Origin: Notolepis coatsorum
Taxonomy: Eukaryota > Chordata > Actinopteri > Aulopiformes > Paralepididae
NCBI GenBank assembly: GCA_963971535.1
Contig: OZ020587.1
Location: 159,601,856 to 159,665,855 of the forward strand
DNA length: 64,000 bases
Direction of reading: 5' to 3'
The notes beneath the pieces were generated by a model that made no database searches, was not told the DNA's origin, and saw nothing but the letters and a program-made list of their open reading frames with translations. Made by a program: the position numbers and the translations under genes. This document shows, one piece after another, positions 35,557 to 47,255 of this stretch. Position 1 is the stretch's first letter; each line of letters begins with the position of its first letter.

Positions 35557-36930
35557 CTATTAGGTAGCCTATATGAATTACATATAATAGCAGCCATAGC
35601 CTACATTATGCAACAGTAACTTGCGCATACCAGTGTATGCGACGGACCAGTGTATACCTTGTATCATATCATATTCATATAATAGTTTACTCTATCAGCA
35701 TACCAGCATGTAATATGTTCTTTGTTAGAACTCAACTCGTTCGACAGGCTGACAGACGTGTACACTTACGGTGATGTCGGATATGATATCTATTAACCAT
35801 TGCTGCCTGGGCAGCGCAAACACAAAGACCGCGCTGGAATATGACTGCCTTTTCCCGTGTTGTTTGATTAATACCCAGGGATTAAAGTTCTCCTCAATTT
35901 TATTCCAAATCGCGATGGATCTTCCGTCAATTTTCTACCTGCTGCATATGATTTCTAGAGGCATACTACAATCTATTTTGATGTCAGTATTGGGTAGCCT
36001 ATATAAACAATAATACGAGAGCATATACAAGAACAATGAATCTCACTGCATGTATGATGTAGCCTGCCTTTCAATACATGAACTTGAATTCCATCACGTT
36101 TGTGTGCGGGACTCACAAGGCTGTTGTCACAATGGGTGGTACCGGTACAGTAATAATAACAGTCCACACAATATCACGATGGACCATGCCATCCCATAGC
36201 CTATGTTCTATTAGGACATGATCTGTGACGACAAATGTTCTAGAATGTTTGATTAAGATATCATACTCTGACAGCATGCCTATGATCAACAAAAACGCGA
36301 ACTTGAATCCCATCATATACATAGTCTGTCCACTATCTGGTGTCATTGCAATGCGTTTTCTATTCTTTCTTATGCAGTAAAAAGGGGGAAGAACACTATA
36401 TCGTGGGTGTTCATATGACTCTGCTTACAGCTTCGAAACTCCACTTGTTTCGTTTAACGTAAAGCCTTTTAAATATAATCAAAACGTTCCTGTGTTTCTG
36501 CGGTCTGTGCGCAAAATAATAACGAGTTGAGATACGCGGAGCGCAGTCAGTCAGTAGCCTACACCCCGTATATTCCGATAACGCTATATAAACCATGCTG
36601 CATTCATTCTGAGAGAAAGATCTATTATTCCAAATGCTATTTATAGGGTTTTGACCATAATTACACTACTGTTGCTATTTTACAATGAACTATAATGAAT
36701 TACGGTTCATACAGAACATGTCAGTGTTATTATGCACAGAAGCTCATTTCCTTGTTGTAATAATATATTCTACCACTGGGCGTCAGCTAAGTGTGGTCCG
36801 AGCTGTGCGTACACATAAGCACAAAGTCAAGTTCAAGTTGAAATTGATGAATCCCACTCTTTGCTTAGAAATGATCGTACGCACAGGGTAAGCACAAATC
36901 TGTGCGTAAGACACGTTGATGAATGAGGGC

Positions 36931-39900
36931 CCAGGTTCTTTCTCTAGGAACTCACTGAGGTCAGGTTCTCTCTCTAGGAACTCACTGAGACCATGTTCTC
37001 TCTCTAGGAACTCACTGAGACCAGGTTCTCTCTCTCTAGGAACTCACTGAGACCAGGTTCTCTCTCTAGGAACTCAATGAGACCAGGTTCTCTCTCTCTA
37101 GGAACTCACTGAGACCAGGTTCTCTCTCTCTAGGAACTCACTGAGACCAGGTTCTCTCTCTAGGAACTCACGAGACCAGGTTCTCTCTCTAGGAACTCAC
37201 GAGACCAGGTTCTCTCTCTCTAGGAACTCACTGAGACCAGGTTCTCTATCTAGGAACTCACTGAGACCAGGTTCTCTCTCTCTAGGAACTCACTGAGACC
37301 AGGTTCTCTCTCTAGGAACTCACTGAGACCAGATTCTCTCTCTCTAGGAACTCACTGAGACCAGGTTCTCTCTCTAGGAACTCACTGAGACCAGGTTCTC
37401 TCTCTCTAGGAACTCACTGAGACCAGGTTCTCTCTCTCTAGGAACTCACTGAGACCAGGTTCTCTCTCTAGGAACTCACTGAGACCAGGTTCTCTCTCTC
37501 TAGGAACTCACTGAGACCAGGTTATCTCTCTCTAGGAACTCACTGAGACCAGGTTCTCTCTCTAGGAACTCACTGAGACCAGGTTCTCTCTCTAGGAACT
37601 CACTGAGGTCAGGTTCTCTCTCTCTAGGAACTCACTGAGACCAGGTTCTCTCTCTAGGAACTCACGAGACCAGGTTCTCTCTCTCTAGGAACTCACTGAG
37701 GTCAGGTTCTCTCTCTAGGAACTCACTGAGACCAGGTTCTCTCTCTCTAGGAACTCACTGAGACCAGGTTCTCTCTCTAGGAACTCACGAGACCAGGTTC
37801 TCTCTCTAGGAACTCACTGAGACCAGGTTCTCTCTCTCTAGGAACTCACTGAGACCAGGTTCTCTCTCTCTAGGAACTGACTGAGGTCAGGTTCTCTCTC
37901 TAGGAACTCACTGAGACCAGGTTCTCTCTCTCTAGGAACTCACTGAGACCAGGTTCTCTCTCTAGGAACTCACGAGACCAGGTTCTCTCTCTAGGAACTC
38001 ACTGAGACCAGGTTCTCTCTCTCTAGGAACTCACTGAGACCAGGTTCTCTCTCTAGGAACTCACTGAGACCAGGTTCTCTCTCTCTAGGAACTCACTGAG
38101 ACCAGGTTTTCTCTCTAGGAACTCACTGAGACCAGGTTCTCTCTCTAGGAACTCACTGAGACCAGGTTGTCTCTCTAGGAACTCACTGAGACCAGGTTCT
38201 CTCTCTCTAGGAACTCGCTGAGACCAGGTTCTCTCTCTCTAGGAACTCACTGAGACCAGGTTCTCTCTCTAGGAACTCACTGAGACCAGGTTCTCTCTCT
38301 AGGAACTCACTGAGACCAGGTTCTCTCTCTCTAGGAACTCACTGAGACCAGGTTCTCTCTCTCTAGGAACTCACTGAGACCAGGTTCTCTCTCTAGGAAC
38401 TCACTGAGACCAGGTTCTCTCTCTAGGAACTCACTGAGACCAGGTTCTCTCTCTCTAGGAACTCATTGAGACCAGGTTCTCTCTCTAGGAACTCACTGAG
38501 ACCAGGTTCTCTCTCTCTAGGAACTCACTGAGACCAGGTTCTCTCTCTAGGAACTCACTGAGACCAGGTTCTCTCTCTCTAGGAACTCACTGAGACCAGG
38601 TTCTCTCTCTCTAGGAACTAACTGAGACCAGGTTCTCTCTCTCTCTAGGAACTCACTGAGACCAGGTTCTCTCTCTAGGAACTCACTGAGACCAGGTTCT
38701 CTCTCTCTAGGAACTCACTGAGACCAGGTTCTCTCTCTAGGAACTCACTGAGACCAGGTTCTCTTTCTAGGAACTCACTGAGACCAGGTTCTCTCTCTCT
38801 AGGAACTCACTGAGACCAGGTTCTCTCTCTAGGAACTCACTGAGACCAGGTTCTCTCTCTAGGAACTCACTGAGACCAGGTTCTCTCTCTCTAGGAACTC
38901 ACTGAAACCAGGTTCTCTCTCTAGGAACTCACTGAAACCAGGTTCTCTCTCTAGGAACTCACTGAGGTCAGGTTCTCTCTCTAGGAACTCACTGAGACCA
39001 GGTTCTCTCTCTAGGAACTCACTGAGACCAGGTTCTATATCTAGGAACTCACTGAGACCAGGTTCTCTCTCTCTAGGAACTCACTGAGACCAGGTTCTCT
39101 CTCTAGGAACTCACTGAGACCAGGTTCTCTCTCTCTAGGAACTCACTGAGACCAGGTTCTCTCTCTAGGAACTCACTGAGACCAGGTTCTCTCTCTAGGA
39201 ACTCACTGAGACCAGGTTCTCTCTCTAGGAACTCACTGAGACCAGGTTCTCTCTCTCTAGGAACTCACTGAGACCAGGTTCTCTCTCTCTAGGAAATCAC
39301 TGAGACCAGGTTCTCTCTCTCTAGGAACTCACTGAGACCAGGTTATCTCTCTAGGAACTCACTGAGACCAGGTTCTCTCTCTAGGAACTCACTGAGACCA
39401 GGTTCTCTCTCTAGGAACTCACCGAGACCAGATTCTCTCTCTCTAGGAACTCACTGAGACCAGGTTCTCTCTCTCTAGGAACTCACTGAGACCAGGTTCT
39501 CTCTCTCTAGGAACTCACTGAGACCAGGTTCTCTCTCTCTAGGAACTCACTGAGACCAGGTTCTCTCTCTAGGAACTCACTGAGACCAGGTTCTCTCTCT
39601 CTAGAAACTCACTGAGGTCAGGTTCTCTCTCTAGGAACTCACTGAGGTCAGGTTCTCTCTCTAGGAACTCACTGAGACCAGGTTCTCTCTCTAGAAACTC
39701 ACTGAGACCAGGTTCTCTCTCTAGGAACTCACTGAGACCAGGTTCTCTCTCTAGGAACTCACTGAGACCAGGTTCTCTCTCTAGGAACTCACTGAGACCA
39801 GGTTCTCTCTCTAGGAACTCACTGAGACCAGGTTCTCTCTCTAGGAACTCACTGAGACCAGGTTCTCTCTCTCTCTCTAGGAACTCACTGAGACCAGGTT

Positions 39901-42900
39901 CTCTCTCTAGGAACTCACTGAGGTCAGGTTCTCTCTCTCTAGGAACTCACTGAGGTCAGGTTCTCTCTCTCTAGGAACTCACTGAGACCAGGTTCTCTCT
40001 CTAGGAACTCACTGAGACCAGGTTCTCTCTCTAGGAACTCACTGAGACCAGGTTCTCTCTCTCTAGGAACTCACTGAGACCAGGTTCTCTCTCTAGGAAC
40101 TCACTGAGACCAGGTTCTCTCTCTCTAGGAACTCACTGAGACCAGGTTCTCTCTCTAGGAACTCACTGAGACCAGGTTCTCTCTCTCTAGGAACTCACTG
40201 AGACCAGGTTCTCTCTCTAGGAACTCACTGAGACCAGGTTCTCTCTCTAGGAACTCACTGAGACCAGGTTCTCTCTCTAGGAACTCACTGAGACCAGGTT
40301 CTCTCTCTAGGAACTCACTGAGACCAGGTTCTCTCTCTCTAGGAACTCACTGAGACCAGGTTCTCTCTCTAGGAACTCACTGAGACCAGGTTCTCTCTCT
40401 AGGAACTCACTGAGACCAGGTTCTCTCTCTCTAGGAACTCACTGAGACCAGGTTCTCTCTCTCTAGGAACTCACTGAGATCAGGTGCTCTCTCTAGGAAC
40501 TCACTGAAACCAGGTTCTCTCTCTCTAGGAACTCACTGAGACCAGGTTCTCTCTCTCTCTAGGAACTCACTGAGACCAGGTTCTCTCTCTAGGAACTCAC
40601 TGGGGTCAGGTTCTCTCTCTAAGAACTCACTGAAACCAGGTTCTCTCTCTCTAGGAACTCACTGAGACCAGGTTCTCTCTCTCTAGGAACTCACTGAGAC
40701 CAGGTTCTCTCTCTAGGAACTCACTGAGGTCAGGTTCTCTCTCTAGGAACTCACTGAGACCAGGTTCTCTCTCTCTAGGAACTCACTGAGACCAGGTTCT
40801 CTCTCTCTAGGAACTCACTGAGACCAGGTTCTCTCTCTAGGAACTCACTGAGACCAGGTTCTCTCTCTCTCTAGGAACTCACTGAGACCAGGTTCTTTCT
40901 CTAGGAACTCACTGAGACCAGGTTCTCTCTCTCTAGGAACTCACTGAGACCAGGTTCTCTCTCTCTAGGAACTCACTGAGACCAGGTTCTCTCTCTCTAG
41001 GAACTCACTGAGACCAGGTTCTCTCTCTAGGAACTCACTGAGACCAGGTTCTCTCTCTCTAGGAACTCACTGAGACCAGGTTCTCTCTCTCTAGGAACTC
41101 ACTGAGACCAGGTTCTCTCTCTAGGAACTCAATGAGACCAGGTTCTCTCTCTAGGAACTCACCGAGACCAGGTGCTCTCTCTAGGAACTCACTGAGACCA
41201 GGTTCTCTCTCTCTAGGAACTCACTGAGGTCAGGTTCTCTCTCTAGGAACTCACTGAGACCAGGTTCTCTCTCTCTAGGAACTCACTGAGACCAGGTTCT
41301 CTCTCTCTAGGAACTCACTGAGACCAGGTTCTCTCTCTAGGAACTCACTGAGACCAGGTTCTCTCTCTCTAGGAACTCACTGAGACCAGGTTCTTTCTCT
41401 AGGAACTCACTGAGACCAGGTTCTCTCTCTCTAGGAACTCACTGAGACCAGGTTCTCTCTCTCTAGGAACTCACTGAGACCAGGTTCTCTCTCTCTAGGA
41501 ACTCACTGAGACCAGGTTCTCTCTCTAGGAACTCACTGAGACCAGGTTCTCTCTCTCTAGGAACTCACTGAGACCAGGTTCTCTCTCTCTAGGAACTCAC
41601 TGAGACCAGGTTCTCTCTCTAGGAACTCAATGAGACCAGGTTCTCTCTCTAGGAACTCACCGAGACCAGGTGCTCTCTCTAGGAACTCACTGAGACCAGG
41701 TTCTCTCTCTCTAGGAACTCACTGAGACCAGGTTCTCTCTCTCTAGGAACTCACTGAGACCAGGTTCTCTCTCTCTAGGAACTCACTGAGACCAGGTTCT
41801 CTCTCTCTCTAGGAACTCACTGAGACCAGGTTCTCTATCTAGGAACTCACTGAGACCAGGTTCTCTCTCTCTAGGAACTCACTGAGACCAGGTTCTCTCT
41901 CTAGGAACTCACTGAGACCAGGTTCTCTCTCTCTAGGAACTCACTGAGACCAGGTTATCTCTCTCTAGGAACTCACTGAGACCAGGTTCTCTCTCTAGGA
42001 ACTCACTGAGACCAGGTTCTCTCTCTAGGAACTCACTGAGACCAGGTTCTCTCTCTAAGAACTCACTGAGACCAGGTTCTCTCTCTAGGAACTCACTGAG
42101 ACCAGGTTCTCTCTCTAGGAACTCACTGAGACCAGGTTCTCTCTAGGAACTCACTGAGACCAGGTTCTCTCTCTAGGAACTCACTGAGACCAGGTTCTCT
42201 CTCTAGGAACTCACTGAGACCAGGTTCTCTCTCTCTAGGAACTCACTGAGACCAGGTTCTCTCTCTAGGAACTCACTGAGACCAGGTTCTCTCTCTCTAG
42301 GAACTCACTGAGACCAGGTTCTCTCTCTCTCTAGGAACTCACTGAGACCAGGTTCTCTCTCTAGGAACTCACTGAGACCAGGTTCTCTCTCTAGGAACTC
42401 ACTGAGACCAGGTTCTCTCTCTAGGAACTCACTGAGGTCAGGTTCTCTCTCTAGGAACTCACTGAGACCAGGTTCTCTCTCTCTAGGAACTCACTGAGAC
42501 CAGGTTCTCTCTCTAGGAACTCACTGAGACCAGGTTCTCTCTCTCTAGGAACTCACTGAGACCAGGTTCTCTCTCTAGGAACTCACTGATACCAGGTTCT
42601 CTCTCTAGGAACTCACTGAGACCAGGTTCTCTCTCTGGGAACTCACTGAGACCAGGTTCTCTCTCTAGGAACTCACTGAGACCAGGTTCTCTCTCTCTAG
42701 GAACTCACTGAGACCAGGTTCTCTCTCTAGGAACTCACTGAGACCAGGTTCTCTCTCTAGGAACTCACTGAGGTCAGGTTCTCTCTCTAGGAACTCACTG
42801 AGACCAGGTTCTCTCTCTCTAGGAACTCACTGAGACCAGGTTCTCTCTCTCTAGGAACTCACTGAGACCAGGTTCTCTCTCTAGGAACTCACTGAGACCA

Positions 42901-45900
42901 GGTTCTCTCTCTCTAGGAACTCACTGAGACCAGGTTCTCTCTCTAGGAACTCACTGAGACCAGGTTCTCTCTCTCTAGGAACTCACTGAGACCAGGTTCT
43001 CTCTCTCTCTAGGAACTCACTGAGACCAGGTTCTCTCTCTAGGAACTCACTGAGACCAGGTTCTCTCTCTCTAGGAACTCACTGAGACCAGGTTCTCTCT
43101 CTAGGAACTCACTGAGACCAGGTTCTCTCTCTCTAGGAACTCACTGAGACCAGGTTCTCTCTCTCTAGGAACTCACTGAGACCAGGTTCTCTCTCTAGGA
43201 ACTCACTGAGACCAGGTTCTCTCTCTAGGAACTAACTGAGACCAGGTTCTCTCTCTCTAGGAACTCACTGAGACCAGGTTCTCTCTCTCTAGGAACTCAC
43301 TGAGACCAGGTTCTCTCTCTAGGAACTCACTGAGACCAGGTTCTCTCTCTCTAGGAACTCACTGAGACCAGGTTCTCTCTCTCTAGGAACTCACTGAGAC
43401 CAGGTTCTCTCTCTAGGAACTCACTGAGACCAGGTTCTCTCTCTAGGAACTCACTGAGACCAGGTTCTCTCTCTCTAGGAACTCACTGAGACCAGGTTAT
43501 CTCTCTCTAGGAACTCACTGAGACCAGGTTCTCTCTCTAGGAACTCACTGAGACCAGGTTCTCTCTCTAGGAACTCACTGAGACCAGGTTCTCTCTCTAA
43601 GAACTCACTGAGACCAGGTTCTCTCTCTAGGAACTCACTGAGACCAGGTTCTCTCTCTAGGAACTCACTGAGACCAGGTTCTCTCTAGGAACTCACTGAG
43701 ACCAGGTTCTCTCTCTAGGAACTCACTGAGACCAGGTTCTCTCTCTAGGAACTCACTGAGACCAGGTTCTCTCTCTCTAGGAACTCACTGAGACCAGGTT
43801 CTCTCTCTAGGAACTCACTGAGACCAGGTTCTCTCTCTCTAGGAACTCACTGAGACCAGGTTCTCTCTCTCTCTAGGAACTCACTGAGACCAGGTTCTCT
43901 CTCTAGGAACTCACTGAGACCAGGTTCTCTCTCTAGGAACTCACTGAGACCAGGTTCTCTCTCTAGGAACTCACTGAGGTCAGGTTCTCTCTCTAGGAAC
44001 TCACTGAGACCAGGTTCTCTCTCTCTAGGAACTCACTGAGACCAGGTTCTCTCTCTAGGAACTCACTGAGACCAGGTTCTCTCTCTCTAGGAACTCACTG
44101 AGACCAGGTTCTCTCTCTAGGAACTCACTGATACCAGGTTCTCTCTCTAGGAACTCACTGAGACCAGGTTCTCTCTCTGGGAACTCACTGAGACCAGGTT
44201 CTCTCTCTAGGAACTCACTGAGACCAGGTTCTCTCTCTCTAGGAACTCACTGAGACCAGGTTCTCTCTCTAGGAACTCACTGAGACCAGGTTCTCTCTCT
44301 AGGAACTCACTGAGGTCAGGTTCTCTCTCTAGGAACTCACTGAGACCAGGTTCTCTCTCTAGGAACTCACTGAGACCAGGTTCTCTCTCTCTAGGAACTC
44401 ACTGAGACCAGGTTCTCTCTCTCTAGGAACTCACTGAGACCAGGTTCTCTCTCTAGGAACTCACTGAGACCAGGTTCTCTCTCTCTAGGAACTCACTGAG
44501 ACCAGGTTCTCTCTCTAGGAACTCACTGAGACCAGGTTCTCTCTCTCTAGGAACTCACTGAGATCAGGTTCTCTCTCTCTCTAGGAACTCACTGAGACCA
44601 GGTTCTCTCTCTAGGAACTCACTGAGACCAGGTTCTCTCTCTCTAGGAACTCACTGAGACCAGGTTCTCTCTCTAGGAACTCACTGAGACCAGGTTCTCT
44701 CTCTCTAGGAACTCACTGAGACCAGGTTCTCTCTCTCTAGGAACTCACTGAGACCAGGTTCTCTCTCTAGGAACTCACTGAGACCAGGTTCTCTCTCTAG
44801 GAACTCACTGAGACCAGGTTCTCTCTCTAGGAACTCACTGAGACCAGGTTCTCTCTCTAGGAACTCACTGAGACCAGGTTATCTCTCTCTAGGAACTCAC
44901 TGAGACCAGGTTCTCTCTCTAGGAACTCACTGAGACCAGGTTCTCTCTCTAGGAACTCACTGAGACCAGGTTCTCTCTCTAGGAACTAACTGAGACCAGG
45001 TTCTCTCTCTCTAGGAACTCACTGAGACCAGGTTCTCTCTCTCTAGGAACTCACTGAGACCAGGTTCTCTCTCTAGGAACTCACTGAGACCAGGTTCTCT
45101 CTCTCTAGGAACTCACTGAGACCAGGTTCTCTCTCTCTAGGAACTCACTGAGACCAGGTTCTCTCTCTAGGAACTCACTGAGACCAGGTTCTCTCTCTAG
45201 GAACTCACTGAGACCAGGTTCTCTCTCTCTAGGAACTCACTGAGCTCAGGTTCTCTCTCTAGGAACTCACTGAGGTCAGGTTCTCTCTCTCTAGGAACTC
45301 ACTGAGACCAGGTTCTCTCTCTAGGAACTCACTGAGACCAGGTTATCTCTCTAGGAACTCACTGAGACCAGGTTCTCTCTCTCTAGGAACTCACTGAGAC
45401 CAGGTTCTCTCTCTAGGAACTCACTGAGACCAGGTTCTCTCTCTAGGAACTCACCGAGACCAGGTTCTCTCTCTAGGAACTCACTGAGACCAGGTTCTCT
45501 CTCTAGGAACTCACTGAGACCAGGTTCTCTCTCTCTAGGAACTCACTGAGACCAGGTTCTCTCTCTAGGAACTCACTGAGACCAGGTTCTCTCTCTCTAG
45601 GAACTCACTGAGACCAGGTTCTCTCTCTAGGAACTCACTGAGACCAGGTTCTCTCTCTAGGAACTCACTGAGACCAGGTTCTCTCTCTCTAGGAACTCAC
45701 TGAGACCAGGTTCTCTCTCTAGGAACTCACTGAGGTCAGGTTCTCTCTCTAGGAACTCACTGAGACCAGGTTCTCTCTCTCTAGGAACTCACTGAGACCA
45801 GGTTCTCTCTCTCTAGGAACTCACTGAGACCAGGTTCTCTCTCTCTAGGAACTCACTGAGACCAGGTTCTCTCTCTAGGAACTCACTGAGACCAGGTTCT

Positions 45901-46262
45901 CTCTCTAGGAACTCACTGAGACCAGGTTCTCTCTCTCTAGGAACTCACTGAGACCAGGTTCTCTCTCACTAGGAACTCACTGAGACCAGGTTCTCTCTCT
46001 CTAGGAACTCACTGAGACCAGGTTCTCTCTCTCTAGGAACTCACTGAGACCAGGTTCTCTCTCTAGGAACTCACTGAGACCAGGTTCTCTCTCTCTAGGA
46101 ACTCACTGAGACCAGGTTCTCTCTCTCTAGGAACTCACTGAGACCAGGTTCTCTCTCTAGGAACCCACTGAGACCAGGTTCTCTCTCTAGGAACCCACTG
46201 AGACCAGGTTATCTCTCTCTAGGAACTCACTGAGACCAGGTTCTCTCTCTCTAGGAACTCAC
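36931..46262 (-). repeat. Giant minisatellite built from the exon A 5' splice site (about 300 units)
   Basis: 9.3 kb of uninterrupted 30- or 32-bp units. On the plus strand each reads CTAGGAACTCACTGAGACC followed by AGGTTCTCTCT; the length varies by one or two CT steps. On the minus strand, the sense of the carrier gene, each unit is the end of exon A (GAACCTGGTCTCA) followed by GTGAGTTCCTAG, that is, the authentic exon/intron junction. The first unit is the real junction at 46263. Common variants are GAGGTC for GAGACC, TCACGAGACC (CT lost), CCGAG and GGTGCT; almost all keep GTGAGT. Any downstream unit used as donor would add V-S-S and an in-frame TAG. No coding potential of its own. Confidence 0.97.
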
Positions 46263-46409
46263 TGAGACCAGGTTCTCCTCCACGAAGGTGGTCAGCATGT
46301 GGTGCCTGATGGTGGACATGATGTCGCTGAAGTCCAGCGAGGTGATGGCTCCGCTCTTGTTCTTGTCCTTCACGGCGAAGGCCTGGCGGATGTGCTCCGA
46401 CTGCAGCTC
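46263..46409 (-). CDS. slc25a13: Exon A of aspartate/glutamate mitochondrial carrier, EF-hand exon (citrin-like)
   Basis: A 147-nt, 49-codon phase-0 exon. It encodes an EF-hand (loop [12 protein letters not shown], with D, N, S, T and D at usual liganding positions) followed by [13 protein letters not shown] and ends VEENLVS. This is the SLC25A13 pattern; aralar1 has a different residue set here. Acceptor: CTCTCCACAG before GAGCTGCAG. Donor: GGTCTCA then GTGAGT. Joining to exon B gives ENLVS-AAGGS, as expected for the family. The last 15 exon bases and the first intron bases are identical to the unit of the huge downstream minisatellite, and the polypyrimidine tract before the exon is part of the unit of the upstream minisatellite. 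The preceding exons were not found. Confidence 0.88.
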
Positions 46410-46419
46410 CTGTGGAGAG

Positions 46420-47255
46420 ACAGAGGGGGGAGGAGTCAAGGCCTGGGCCACACTGACAGAGGGGGGAGGAGTCAAGGCCTGGGCCACACTGACAGAGGGG
46501 GGAGGAGTCAAGGCCTGGGCCACACTGACAGAGGGGGAAGGAGTCAAGGCCTAGGCCACACTGACAGAGGGGGGAGGAGGGGGAGGAGTCAAGGCCTGGG
46601 CCACACTGACAGGGGGGAGGAGTCAAGGCCTGGGCCACACTGACAGAGGGGGGAGGAGTCAAGGCCTGGGCCACACTGACAGAGGGGGGGAGGAGTCAAG
46701 GCCTGGGCCACACTGACAGAGGGGGGAGGAGTCAAGGCCTGGGCCACACTGACAGAGGGGGGAGGAGTCAAGGCCTGGGCCACACTGACAGAGGGGGAGG
46801 AGTCAAGGCCTGGGCCACACTGACAGAGGGGGGAGGAGTCAAGGCCTGGGCCACACTGACAGAGGGGGGAGGAGTCAAGGCCTGGGCCACACTGACAGAG
46901 GGGGGAGGAGTCAAGGCCTGGGCCACACTGACAGGGGGGGGAGGAGTCAAGGCCTGAGCCACACTGACAGAGGGGGGAGGAGTCAAGGCCTGAGCAACAC
47001 TGACAGGGGGGAGGAGTCAAGGCCTGAGCCACACTGACAGAGGGGGGAGGAGTCAAGGCCTGAGCAACACTGACAGGGGGGAGGAGTCGAGGCCTGAGCC
47101 ACACAGACAGAGGGGGAGGAGTCAAGGCCTGAGCCACACTGACAGAGGGGAGGAGTCAAGGCCTGGGCCCACGACAAGGCTCCGTTCACACTGACAGAGG
47201 GGGGAGGAGTCAAGGCCTGATACCACGACAAGGCTCAGTTCACACTGACAGAGTT
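46420..47255 (-). repeat. Minisatellite built from the exon A polypyrimidine tract (about 22 units)
   Basis: About 22 units of 34-38 bp. On the minus strand each unit contains CCTTGACTCCTCC, a C/T-rich run and TCTGTCAGTGTGGCCCAGG. The unit nearest exon A (46410-46440) runs directly into TCTCCACAG, the real acceptor, so the array is a tandem expansion of the acceptor's polypyrimidine tract. Each copy keeps TTGAC (fits a YTNAY branch-point consensus), a pyrimidine run of about 17 nt and a CAG, so each resembles a 3' splice site. Proline-rich reading frames across it are artefacts of the repeat. Confidence 0.93.

Larger units (their letters stand above)
26390..36930 (-). mobile_element. GGGCCC-ended repeat, copy 4 (inverted, opened by two hAT-type insertions)
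   Basis: 26390-26502, 32622-32968 and 35436-36930 together are the reverse complement of copies 1-3. Flanked by CCAGG on both sides (26385-26389 and 36931-36935). The LINE A tail present in copies 1-3 is absent: at about 36530 the sequence runs straight from CGCGTATC to TCAACTCG in the sense of the other copies, so this copy preserves the pre-insertion state. It also contains a local palindrome (35482-35556) and about 200 bp of unmatched sequence after it. Confidence 0.75.

Noticed and set aside
36931-46262. CRISPR-like regularity of the array
   Set aside because: There are no unique spacers. Unit and spacer are one 30-32 bp sequence, and the context is a vertebrate intron.
46219-47231. Proline-rich repetitive ORFs on the minus strand
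   Set aside because: They read through the acceptor-derived minisatellite. Only 46263-46409 is supported as coding, by splice sites and family match.
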